DNA of 63,573 nt. It comes from Microvirga soli (lineage in GTDB: Bacteria > Pseudomonadota > Alphaproteobacteria > Rhizobiales > Beijerinckiaceae). The notes beneath the pieces are model-generated. The model did not search any database and was not told where the DNA came from. It saw only the letters and a list, made by a program, of their open reading frames with translations. The translations under genes and the position numbers were made by a program. The DNA lies in the NCBI RefSeq assembly GCF_016734765.1, contig NZ_JAERQE010000031.1, forward strand, positions 1-63,573. The letters are read 5' to 3'. Shown here one piece after another: positions 1-8,116 of this stretch (position 1 is its first letter; each line of letters starts with the position of its first letter).

Positions 1-1
1 C

Positions 2-196
2 GCCAACGTGCTGCTCACCCGCGTGGCCAAGTGGTCGGCGCTGAAGGCGTGGGGTCTCAGGCTGGCCAAGCGCAGTGGACTGCGCAAAGCCAAGGTTGCG
101 GTGGCGCGCAAGCTCGCCGTTATTCTGCACCGGATGTGGCGGGATGGCGCGGACTTCCACTGGTCTTCACAGGAGGTGGCCCAACAAGCTGCATGA
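2..196 (+). mobile_element. IS110-family transposase, C-terminal fragment (runs off left edge)
   Basis: The reading frame is open to the window edge and ends at a TGA at 194-196. The residues SALKAWGLRLAKRSG followed by RKAKVAVARKLAVILHRMW are the conserved C-terminal tail of IS110/IS116/IS902 transposases (the transposase_20 domain end). These DEDD transposases act through a Holliday-junction-like mechanism, and some use a bridge RNA encoded in the element's non-coding end. Only about 64 codons are visible, so I cannot tell whether the rest of the element is intact. GTG at 8 is an internal codon and not a start. Confidence 0.75.
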
Positions 197-735
197 AAGC
201 TTAATCCGTTTCCCGCCAACCCGCGGGAAGCATCGTCCCTGCCGGGACGCTGGCGTTGGTGAGATCGCCCCAGGCTTTGCGAGGCCCATCAGGGCAGAGC
301 GCGCTTCACACATTGATCCACCAGCGTCATCTGACGCCATCATGCGGAAGGCCTGTCCTTACCGCGGAGAGAACCCTGGACCCGGCAAGGATGTGCATAG
401 AGAGCTTGACCCCAAACCCGGAATTAGAGAACAGCCTCGGTCGCACCCGCCCATCTAGAAGCTACCGAACCAGACTCTCCCAGTGGTTCGGGCGCTTCAC
501 GCCGCTTAGTCCCGGAACGGGAGAGGATCAGGGACCCCAAATTCGGCGGATGCGGGTAGCTGGGTTGCAACGGCCCTTGAGGCGCCAAAGGCAACCGGCC
601 GGCTATCAGAGGCGGCGCGTTCAACAGCCCTCGGACGCCAGGGACACTTCTGGTGGCTGAAGCGAGCGCCATACCGATGTGCCCACCTCCAACTTGGCAG
701 GCCGGCTGGACCCTATGCCGAATAGCCAAGCTGCT
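197..735. other. Non-coding stretch after the IS110 transposase
   Basis: About 540 bases lie between the transposase stop and the PilZ gene, with no ORF I can support. IS110 elements carry a non-coding end next to the transposase, so the first part probably belongs to the element. I cannot place its right boundary because the left end is missing and IS110 elements lack clear terminal inverted repeats. Confidence 0.4.
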
Positions 736-1140
736 TCAAACAGCGTTACTGTAGAGTTTGAGTTGCCTGCGTGTCGGCGTGCCGGCCAGATGGACGGGCG
801 TGGCCGCCTGTTCCAAGCACACCTCAAACGGCGACGGTCGAGAGGCCTGCACAACTGATGTGGTTGTGCTCTCATCAGCATCGAACGCGACACCGGCATA
901 ATCGCCGTCGCGCCAGCACATACGCACCCGGCGGACCTGCAGGTCGTGGGCTGCGATGAACAGTTCGAAAGTCTCGGGCAGATGCATCTCCGGCTGCAGG
1001 GCAATCCTGGCGCCACCGGTCGAGATGTCGCTGACCGTGCACGAGATCATTACCTCCGAGCCCAGCACGATCTTCGCCCGATGGCGGGCGGGAAATCGCC
1101 TAGCCTGCCGGCGATTGTCAGAGGCGATGCTAAGAGCCAT
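736..1140 (-). CDS. PilZ domain protein
   Basis: This is a 134-residue cytoplasmic protein made of one PilZ domain, a cyclic-di-GMP receptor fold. Both ligand signatures are present: the arginine-rich N-terminal switch (RRQARR and RHRA, residues about 10-21) and DISTGGARI (about 38-46), matching the family's D/NxSxxG. No effector domain is fused, so it probably acts through a partner. The start is an ATG about 10 bases after a GAGGT-type ribosome site. It is a single gene next to the IS110 remnant, transcribed toward it. Confidence 0.85.
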   Translation of the reverse strand: MALSIASDNRRQARRFPARHRAKIVLGSEVMISCTVSDISTGGARIALQPEMHLPETFELFIAAHDLQVRRVRMCWRDGDYAGVAFDADESTTTSVVQASRPSPFEVCLEQAATPVHLAGTPTRRQLKLYSNAV

Positions 1141-1509
1141 TGGGCGACCTCGGATCTAAGGGTCAGTGGAACTTAGCATTAATCATTTATTAATCTCCTT
1201 CTCAAGTACCCCAAAGGAGATATGCACTGCATTTGAGCGTCAGGTCCGGCACGATGTCGTGGAGGAGCTCGAGCCCATTCAGGCGCCGTCGAAGCAGCGC
1301 CCGACCGACGATGCCCCCTACGACCAACTGGCTCAGCTGAGCATCGCCTGAGAGCCCCTCTTCATTATGTGTTGATCGACTAACAACTGAAGCCTGAACG
1401 AACGAGGCAGTCCGCGAGGTTCTCGCCTCGCGGGCTGCTCATCATACCACTCGGGCAAGATACTACTCGGGCAAGCGTTCCGCTAACGAGAGACAATGCT
1501 CCAGGCGCC
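1141..1509. other. Intergenic region upstream of the PilZ gene
   Basis: About 370 bases without a convincing gene. The AT-rich piece at 1176-1198 contains ATTAATC twice and probably holds the promoter of the minus-strand PilZ gene. A 61-codon plus-strand frame at 1166 was considered and not accepted. Confidence 0.4.
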
Positions 1510-2121
1510 TCAGCCTCCAGGCCGTGTAATCGAGAACTTTGTCTCCGGGGTCGCCACGAAGTAATCGCGGTAGCCGGAGCGGGCGATGGGACGCATGGCG
1601 GCCGTGTCGACGAGGCCGTCGACGATGTAGCGGTCGTCGATGTGAACCCCGACCACCTGCCCAATCACAAGATAGTAGGATGGCTCGCCGCCTCCGAGAG
1701 GCTCGAGGGGCATGGTCTGGAGCCACCTGCATTCGAGCGCGGCAGGAGCCTCAGCGACACGGGGCGGTTTCACAAGGTGGGACGGTGCGGCCTGAAGGCC
1801 CGCATGCTCCATCTCGCTCTCGCCGCGGGAGAGAGGCGCCGAGGTGAGGTTCATCTTGTCCCGCAGGTCGTAGGTCACCAAGTTGCAGACGAACTCGCCC
1901 GTCTCCTCAATGAAGGTGAGCGCGTCCTTTTTGCCCGCCGAGGAGAAGGCCACCATGGGCGGCCGCTCCGAGATGGCGTTGAAGAACGAATAGGGCGAGA
2001 GATTCACCTCCCCCTTGGCGCTCATGGCAGTGATCCAGCCGATGGGACGGGGCGTGACAATGGCCTTGAACGGATCGTGCGGCAGGCCATGGGCGTTGGC
2101 GGCGGTTTCGTAGAACATCAC
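1510..2121 (-). CDS. Flavin reductase-like FMN-binding protein (DIM6/NTAB family)
   Basis: This 203-residue protein has the flavin reductase-like split-barrel fold. Recognisable parts are the N-terminal IVTPRPIGWITAM segment, NLSPYSFFNAISERPPMVAFS and the ETGEFVCNLVTYDLRDKMN segment typical of this family. Members bind FMN and usually reduce flavin with NAD(P)H for a partner oxygenase. The substrate is unknown. The ATG follows the stop of the nitroreductase gene by one base, so the two are almost certainly co-transcribed and translationally coupled, pairing two FMN-dependent redox proteins. Confidence 0.85.
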   Translation of the reverse strand: MMFYETAANAHGLPHDPFKAIVTPRPIGWITAMSAKGEVNLSPYSFFNAISERPPMVAFSSAGKKDALTFIEETGEFVCNLVTYDLRDKMNLTSAPLSRGESEMEHAGLQAAPSHLVKPPRVAEAPAALECRWLQTMPLEPLGGGEPSYYLVIGQVVGVHIDDRYIVDGLVDTAAMRPIARSGYRDYFVATPETKFSITRPGG

Positions 2122-2122
2122 A

Positions 2123-2686
2123 TTAGAACCGCGTTACAATGTCATTGAGATTCGGCCGGTCCCGGTCGGTCGGCGTCTCCTTGGCCGTACCGATATGGAT
2201 GAAGCCGGCAATCCGCTCGTCGGGCTTCAGCCCTAGGGCGTCGAGCACCCGCCGGTCGAAGGCAGCCCAACCGGTGAGCCAGGAGGCACCGTAGCCCAGT
2301 GCCGTTGCGGCGTTGAGCAGGTTCATGCAGACGGCGCCTGCTGAGAGAAGCTGCTCCCAATCAGGGATCTTCACATGCGGCACGACACGGGACACGACTG
2401 CAATCGCCAGGGGGGCCTGGGCAAAGCGCTCCCGCTCCGTGGCGATCTTGTCCTCCTCGGCTTCCGGGTTGTCCGCCTGGAAGGCCGCTGCCAATACCGC
2501 GCCGAGGCGATGGCGAGCCTCGCCCTGGATGAGGATGAAGCGCCAGGGCACCAGCTTGCCGTGGTCCGGCACCCGGGAGGCCACCTTCAGGAGGTTTTCG
2601 ATCTCCGGTTCGCTCGGCCCCGGTTCGCCCAGCCAGCGCGACGGGACAGAGCGACGCTGCAGAAGGCGGGAAAGGCTTTCGTTCAT
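2123..2686 (-). CDS. Nitroreductase family protein (YdjA-like)
   Basis: A 187-residue FMN-dependent NAD(P)H oxidoreductase of the nitroreductase superfamily. The N-terminal SLSRLLQRRSVPSRWL and the ASRVPDHGKLVPWRFI block (residues about 36-52) give the FMN-binding RRS and the PDHG/PWRF signature seen in small single-domain YdjA-like enzymes. The C-terminal GYGASWLTGW and GFIHIGTAKETP motifs also fit. It is the first gene of a two-gene operon with the flavin reductase-like gene. The physiological substrate cannot be inferred. Confidence 0.87.
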   Translation of the reverse strand: MNESLSRLLQRRSVPSRWLGEPGPSEPEIENLLKVASRVPDHGKLVPWRFILIQGEARHRLGAVLAAAFQADNPEAEEDKIATERERFAQAPLAIAVVSRVVPHVKIPDWEQLLSAGAVCMNLLNAATALGYGASWLTGWAAFDRRVLDALGLKPDERIAGFIHIGTAKETPTDRDRPNLNDIVTRF

Positions 2687-2980
2687 GGGCTCTTCATCCA
2701 GCTTGGATAATATGGGATAATGACGGTTGGATGCTCACGAGGGCTGACACGATGATGGGCCGCAAGCCCGCCATCGTCTGGCCGTCTTGATGCGCTTGAG
2801 GGAGCGCGGGCGTCCCGAGGGCGGGCCGCTGCCACAGAAGAAACAGCAGCGGATGTATAGGGGGAGTGCGGTCAGACGCCAAGCAGGTTTCAACCCTGGC
2901 GGATCCGGCAGCTTGTGCGAGCAGGCTCAAGGGTCAGCGCCAGAGGGCGAGGTGAGCCGGCGGGACGCCGCTTGAAAGCA

Positions 2981-5425
2981 ATGCAGACATCCATTTTCGG
3001 ACCAGCGAGTTCCGCCGCCCCTGTCGCTTGGTCGAAGCGAGAAACGCTGCTCGCCTTTGGCTTTATCCTGGCTGCCTGGGCGCTGGCCGTCTCGGTCTGG
3101 CCCCTGACCGGAACAGTCGTTCCGTGGGATTCCAAGAACCAGTTCTACCCGACCCTGCGCTACCTGGGCACCGCCCTGGCCCACGGGGAGCTGCCCCTCT
3201 GGAATCCCTACCATTTCGGCGGCCACCCGTCGGCGGCGGATCCCCAGTCCCTCCTGTTCACCCCCACCATGCTGCTGTTCGGGTGGCTTGTGCCCGAGCC
3301 TTCCATGCAGCTCTTCGACGTGGTGGTGTTCGCCCATTTCCTGCCGGGAGCCCTCGCCTTCGTGCCGATCTTCCGCCGGCGCGGCTGGCACTCGGCCGGC
3401 GCCGTGGTGGCCGCGCTCGTCTTCATGCTCGGAGGCTCCGCCACGGCCCGGCTCCAGCATACGGGCATGATCTTCAGCTACGGCTTCTTCCCCCTGGCCT
3501 TCTGGCTGCTGGAAGAGGCGCTCGACCGCCGCTCCTACCGCTATGGCGTGCTGTTCGCATTGAGCGCGGTCCTCATGGTCATCGGGCGGGATCAGGTCGC
3601 CTTCCTGTGCGCCCTGACCCTCATCGCGGTCGCCATCCATCGTGTTTGGGCAGCACCTCGCCCCCTCGTCTATTTCGGGTCCCGCTTAGGTCTCTTGATC
3701 TCGATGGGGGCCATCGGCGCCGCACTCATGGCCGTGCCCGTTGTCCTGACGATGCAGTTCCTCGCCACTTCAACGCGCCCTTCCTTCGGCTTTGGCGTGG
3801 CCGCCATGGGCTCCCTGCCGCCGGAGAGCCTAGCGACCGTACTCTTCGGCAATGTCTTCGGCTCTCTGCGGTGGACCTACGATTATTGGGGACCTGACTG
3901 GCACAGCCTCGCGGAGGGAACCTGGACCGACCGGGCTACGAACTACCTGTTCATCGGCACGATCCCGGCCCTCCTGTTGGTCTGGCACGGCATTGCCGGC
4001 GGGCGCCTGTTTGCCCGCGAGTTCCGGTTCTTCCTCGTGGTCGGCATTGCCGCCCTGCTCTACGCCCTCGGGCGCTATACCCCCGGCTTCGAATTCATCT
4101 TCGACCACATGCCGGGCGTGAACCTCTACCGCAGGCCGGCGGATGCTACCTTCCTGATCAACATCGCCGTGGCCTTCGCGGGCGGCTATCTGGTGCATCG
4201 CTATGCGGTGGAAGGGCTCCCGCGATGGAACCGGACTTCCCTCGGCCGCTTCTGGGCCTTCCCGCCCCTGCTCGCCCTGGGTCTCGTGATTGCTGCCATT
4301 GCCAGTGCTCTGTCCTTCGCAATCAAGGGCGGCCATGTCTCTCCGGCCCTCATCGAGATCGGCGTGAGCCTCGCGGCGGCAACGCTGGCGGTTGTCGTTC
4401 TCGCCAAGATGAGCGGGTCTCCACGATGGCGCGGAGCCATGGCGCTCGTGCTAGTGAGCCTTACGGGCGCGGAGCTGATCGGCCGTCATGCGGGCTCGGC
4501 CCTCAACGCAGAACCGGCCGAGCGCTACACGGTCTTCACCCAGCTGCCGCCCGAGCAGTTGCAGGGCCTCCAGATTCTCAAGCGCGAGCTCGCTGAGCGG
4601 AACGCCCGTGGCGAGTATCCCCGGGTGGAGATCCTCGGCCTGAAGGGAGCCTGGCAGAACGCCTCCATGGTGCTCGGGATCGAGGACATCATCGGCTACA
4701 ATCCGCTTCGGCTTGCCGATTACGAGCGGGCCATCGGCCCAGGGGAAAATGCGGAGGATCCCAACCTGCGCAATTTCCCAACCAGCTTCCGTGGCTACGA
4801 ATCGGAGCTCGCGAGCCTGCTCGGCCTCGACTACCTCGTTCTCGATCGCCCGGCGGACAAGCTGCCGCGTCACTTCCCCCGCCTGACCGACGCTGAGGTA
4901 GTCTATGGCACCGGACGCATGTGGATCTACCGCCTGAACGCCTCGGGCCCCCGCGCCTATGTGGCCCATTATGTGAGCCCGGTGGATTCGGAGGCCGTGC
5001 TCGGCGAGGAGGAGCTGCCGGAGTTCAACCGCGAGACGGAGGCCCTCATCGACCATGAGAGCCTGACGCTCCTCAAGGCCCGGTATTCCCCGGCCGGGTT
5101 GAAGCCGGAACAGGCCAAGGGCGAAGCCCGCATCGTCAGCTACCAGCGCAATTCGGTCACGATCGAGGTCGAGAGTAGTGCCAACGGCGTGCTGGTGCTG
5201 CACGACATCCATTATCCGGGCTGGGAAGTCTGGGTCGACGGCGAGCGTCGCCCGATCCTGCGGGCCAATCTCCTGTTCCGGGGGGTCGAGGTCGGTCCGG
5301 GGCGGCACCGGGTCGGGTTCCATTTCCGGCCCATGTCCCTGGAAAATCTTGTTGCAGCCGCGTCCGATATCGTGAAGAGCGAAGACGAGCCGATTCAAAC
5401 GGCCATCGCCGCTCCGCTCCGGTAA
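2981..5425 (+). CDS. YfhO-like multi-pass membrane protein
   Basis: About 815 residues. The first two thirds are a chain of hydrophobic helices (roughly 12-14) in the pattern of GT-C glycosyltransferase-like YfhO proteins, with the diagnostic PLWNPYHFGGHP loop after the first helix. The last 200 residues form a periplasmic domain ending in HDIHYPGWEVWVDGERRPI, the YfhO C-terminal signature. YfhO members are implicated in glycosylation of cell-wall polymers in Firmicutes, but the role in alphaproteobacteria is not known. I chose the ATG at 2981 rather than upstream codons because the hydrophobic N-terminus and the homologous region start just after it. The gene is followed 19 bases later by a secreted protein gene. 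Confidence 0.8.
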   Translation: MQTSIFGPASSAAPVAWSKRETLLAFGFILAAWALAVSVWPLTGTVVPWDSKNQFYPTLRYLGTALAHGELPLWNPYHFGGHPSAADPQSLLFTPTMLLFGWLVPEPSMQLFDVVVFAHFLPGALAFVPIFRRRGWHSAGAVVAALVFMLGGSATARLQHTGMIFSYGFFPLAFWLLEEALDRRSYRYGVLFALSAVLMVIGRDQVAFLCALTLIAVAIHRVWAAPRPLVYFGSRLGLLISMGAIGAALMAVPVVLTMQFLATSTRPSFGFGVAAMGSLPPESLATVLFGNVFGSLRWTYDYWGPDWHSLAEGTWTDRATNYLFIGTIPALLLVWHGIAGGRLFAREFRFFLVVGIAALLYALGRYTPGFEFIFDHMPGVNLYRRPADATFLINIAVAFAGGYLVHRYAVEGLPRWNRTSLGRFWAFPPLLALGLVIAAIASALSFAIKGGHVSPALIEIGVSLAAATLAVVVLAKMSGSPRWRGAMALVLVSLTGAELIGRHAGSALNAEPAERYTVFTQLPPEQLQGLQILKRELAERNARGEYPRVEILGLKGAWQNASMVLGIEDIIGYNPLRLADYERAIGPGENAEDPNLRNFPTSFRGYESELASLLGLDYLVLDRPADKLPRHFPRLTDAEVVYGTGRMWIYRLNASGPRAYVAHYVSPVDSEAVLGEEELPEFNRETEALIDHESLTLLKARYSPAGLKPEQAKGEARIVSYQRNSVTIEVESSANGVLVLHDIHYPGWEVWVDGERRPILRANLLFRGVEVGPGRHRVGFHFRPMSLENLVAAASDIVKSEDEPIQTAIAAPLR

Positions 5426-5444
5426 CGAGCGAATTTCTCAAACG

Positions 5445-6326
5445 ATGCCCTTTTTCGTGAAACCACGCTTTTTCATTTTCACTATTTTGGCTCTCCTGGC
5501 GGCATCCCCGGCTTCGGCCCAGTCTCCTGCCGTGCCGTCGATGTCGCAGAACCAGCCTCCGATCTCCATCGGGCAGGTGACGGTGAACGCGGGCGCGACC
5601 TTTGCCGGGAGCAGCGAACCGATCCGCTCCGGCCTTGTCTGGCGCATCTACGAGGACCGTGGGGACGCTTCCCAGCCGGTGATCGTCGCCCGTTCCAGCA
5701 GCCCTGCGCCTAGCTTCACCCTCTCGCCCGGCAACTACATCATCAATGTAGCCTATGGCTTTGCCAGCGCCTCGAAGCGCATCAGCCTGCAGCGCGGCAA
5801 CCTGAACGAGCGTCTCGCGATCAATGCGGGCGCCCTTCAGCTCAAAGGCGCCGTCAGCGGGAGCCCCATCCCGGCGAACCGCCTCACCTTCTCGGTCTAT
5901 GTGCCGGAGGCGCAGAACTCGGAGGGCCGCCTCGTGATCGCCGATGCCAAGGCAAACGACATGATCCGCCTGCCCGAGGGCACCTACCACATCGTGTCCA
6001 CCTACGGCGACGCCAACGCCATCATGCGCAGCGACCTGAAGGTGGAATCGGGCCGCGTCACCGAGGCAACGCTCAATCATCGCGCCGCCACCGTGACCAT
6101 GAAGCTGGTGGCATCGGAAGGCGGTGAAGCCTTTGCCGGCACGGCCTTCAGCGTGCTCACCCCCGGCGGCGACGTGATCCGTGAGGCCATCGGGGCTTTT
6201 CCGTCCGTGACGCTGGCCGAGGGCGAATACGTCCTGATCGCCCGCCACGAGGGCAAGGTCTACACCCGCGAGTTCAAGATCGAAAGCGGGCTCGACCGCG
6301 ATATCGAGGTTCTCGCCAAACCCTGA
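5445..6326 (+). CDS. Secreted protein of unknown function
   Basis: A 293-residue protein with a clear signal peptide (FFIFTILALLAASPASAQ, cleavage near residue 26). The mature part consists of repeated short beta-rich segments, several ending in a pattern like 'L..G.Y.I...YG' (SPGNYIINVAYGF, PEGTYHIVSTYGD, AEGEYVLIARHEG). This suggests three or four tandem carboxypeptidase-regulatory-like or Ig-like beta modules. No catalytic motif is visible. It lies 19 bases after the YfhO-like gene and is probably co-transcribed with it, so a periplasmic or cell-envelope role alongside that protein is plausible. I do not recognise a named family. Confidence 0.7.
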   Translation: MPFFVKPRFFIFTILALLAASPASAQSPAVPSMSQNQPPISIGQVTVNAGATFAGSSEPIRSGLVWRIYEDRGDASQPVIVARSSSPAPSFTLSPGNYIINVAYGFASASKRISLQRGNLNERLAINAGALQLKGAVSGSPIPANRLTFSVYVPEAQNSEGRLVIADAKANDMIRLPEGTYHIVSTYGDANAIMRSDLKVESGRVTEATLNHRAATVTMKLVASEGGEAFAGTAFSVLTPGGDVIREAIGAFPSVTLAEGEYVLIARHEGKVYTREFKIESGLDRDIEVLAKP

Positions 6327-6433
6327 CCGTCCTGAACCTTTCCGGCTTCGCGGCATTGACCGAACACCGATGACAGGTCGCGCCGCGCATGAGCCCGTAC
6401 TCCCAAGGCGTGACCTTGCAGGAGAGGAAGCTC

Positions 6434-7813
6434 ATGAAAGTCGCAGAGATCATGACCCGCAACGTGCGCGTGGTGAGTCCGGACCGGACCATCCAGGAAG
6501 CGGCACGGCTCATGGATGAAATGAATGTTGGCGTCCTGCCCGTCTGCGATGGGCGGCGCCTGCGCGGCATGGTGACGGACCGCGACATCACCGTCCGGGC
6601 CACGGCGGCAGGCCTTGCGCCCGACACCCGCGTGCGGGACATCATGTCCGACAATGTGTGGTGGTGCTTCGACGACGACGACGTGAACCACATCGTCCAG
6701 TTGATGAGCGACCACCAGATCCGCCGCCTCCCCGTGGTGGATCACGACAAGCACTTGGTCGGCATCGTGGCGCTCGGCGATCTGGCGACCGATGTGGAGG
6801 GCGAGGCCACCCGGGCCCTGCATCGCATTTCGACCCCGTCTGAGCCCGACCGCTCCGGCACCCCCTCCAGCGCCCGTGCCGACCAGAGCCGGAGTGGCGG
6901 CCAGGTTCGGCTGACGGCCGATGAACGCCGCGAGTTGGAGCGGCGCATGAACGACGCCAGCCGGGATGACGATTACCGGCACCGCCCCAATGACTATCGC
7001 GAGAGCGGCCATCACGGACGCACCGATAACACCCGCAGGCCAGGCCGCGAGCAGTTCCGGTTCCGCGAGGAGGACGACGTGCGCGCCGCCTTCGGCAGCT
7101 TCGGCTATCCCGGCCAGGAAGGCGTCCGCGACTCCCGCATGCGCGGCGGCTTCGGCGGCGACGGCTATCAGAGCTATGGCGACGAGTTCGCCGGCCGCGG
7201 CTCAGCAGGCAGAGGTTTCCACCCGCCGCGCTATGGCGCTTCGACCATTACGGGCGAGCGCGCCCGCCCCGGCGACGACAGCAGCCCGGAGGATCGCCGC
7301 ATGCAGGATCGCGAGCGCACCTGGAGCCTCGTGAACGAGCGGCGCGACCACAGCAACTACGGCATGGGACCGGGCAACACCCGCTTCGGCAATGATGCCA
7401 CTGCCAGCCGCGGCGAGGTTCGCCGGGGCGAGCACCAGGGCCGCGGTCCGAAGGGCTATCAGCGCTCGGACGAGCGGATCCGCGAGGACATCAGCGAGCA
7501 CCTCACGGACGATGCCATGCTCGATGCCTCCGAGATCGAGGTCCAGGTCCAGAACCGGGAGGTCACCCTCACTGGAACGGTGCGCGACCGCAACGAGCGG
7601 CGCCGGGCCGAGGACCTGGCGGAATCCGTGTCCGGAGTGAGCCACGTGCAGAACAACCTGCGTGTCGGTCAGCGCCAGGGCACGCACGCCACCGGCACTG
7701 AAGCTGGCGATGCAGCCGCAGCGACCGGCAATCCGGGCAGCGGCACGGCGGGAACGACAGGTGGCACCGCATCTGGTGGGCGCGCTACCGGACGGCAGCG
7801 GCAGACGAGCTGA
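6434..7813 (+). CDS. CBS-pair protein with disordered linker and C-terminal BON domain
   Basis: About 459 residues. An N-terminal CBS pair spans residues 1-120 (MKVAEIMTRNVRVVSPDRT, then DTRVRDIMSDNVWW and DHQIRRLPVVD), a nucleotide-sensing module. A long segment, about 130-340, is rich in Arg, Gly, Asp, Ser and His and looks disordered. A BON domain occupies about 345-410 (IEVQVQNREVTLTGTVRDR), as in OsmY-type stress proteins. I chose ATG 6434 because GGAGAGGAAG sits directly upstream. CBS-BON combinations occur in Hyphomicrobiales, but the long charged linker is unusual. There is no signal peptide, so it is probably cytoplasmic. Confidence 0.82.
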   Translation: MKVAEIMTRNVRVVSPDRTIQEAARLMDEMNVGVLPVCDGRRLRGMVTDRDITVRATAAGLAPDTRVRDIMSDNVWWCFDDDDVNHIVQLMSDHQIRRLPVVDHDKHLVGIVALGDLATDVEGEATRALHRISTPSEPDRSGTPSSARADQSRSGGQVRLTADERRELERRMNDASRDDDYRHRPNDYRESGHHGRTDNTRRPGREQFRFREEDDVRAAFGSFGYPGQEGVRDSRMRGGFGGDGYQSYGDEFAGRGSAGRGFHPPRYGASTITGERARPGDDSSPEDRRMQDRERTWSLVNERRDHSNYGMGPGNTRFGNDATASRGEVRRGEHQGRGPKGYQRSDERIREDISEHLTDDAMLDASEIEVQVQNREVTLTGTVRDRNERRRAEDLAESVSGVSHVQNNLRVGQRQGTHATGTEAGDAAAATGNPGSGTAGTTGGTASGGRATGRQRQTS

Positions 7814-7877
7814 AGTCATCCGCCACCTCGTCATCACCGGCCTTGTGTCGGTGATCTCGATCGGAAAGGCGCATCTG

Positions 7878-7976
7878 TGTCATTCCCGGCCGGAGCGTAG
7901 CGGAGGGGAAGGGAATCCATAGCGCCGAGGGGCGTGACTGGATCCCCTTCCCTCGCTCCGCTCGCCGGGGATGACA
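7878..7976. repeat. Dispersed palindromic intergenic repeat, copy 1
   Basis: Two arms of about 40 bases (7878-7919 and 7939-7976) form an imperfect inverted repeat, each beginning or ending in TGTCAT/ATGACA and containing a GGAAGGG-type core. The right arm (7939-7976) is identical over 38 bases to 33170-33207. It lies between the CBS-BON gene and thrS, and resembles the small REP/RPE-like intergenic elements common in Hyphomicrobiales. Confidence 0.8.
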
Positions 7977-8059
7977 TGAGGCGTGTGCTCGGCGCAGCGG
8001 CGCTTCACGCATCGAGATGTCCGGCACAAGGCTGGCCATGATGTGAGAGGGGTGAATGA

Positions 8060-8098
8060 ACGCAAAAGGCGGCGCATCCTTTGGGATGCACCGCCTTT
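8060..8098 (-). terminator. Intrinsic terminator of thrS
   Basis: AAAGGCGGCGCATCC (8065-8079) pairs with GGATGCACCGCCTTT (8084-8098) with one mismatch and a short loop. Read on the minus strand it follows the thrS stop by about 20 bases and is trailed by TTTTG. Confidence 0.8.
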
Positions 8099-8116
8099 CA
8101 CTTATTCAAACGAAGT

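Noticed and set aside
424..729. 101-codon minus-strand frame near the IS110 remnant
   Set aside because: Low-complexity Arg/Pro/Ser composition typical of GC-rich antisense frames and no ribosome site.
1166..1351. 61-codon frame after the PilZ gene
   Set aside because: GTG start inside an AT-rich promoter-like region, no ribosome site at proper distance, no domain.
5157..6356. 399-codon minus-strand frame
   Set aside because: Antisense to the YfhO-like and secreted-protein genes; composition (Gly/Arg/His/Asp-rich) is a GC-rich shadow.
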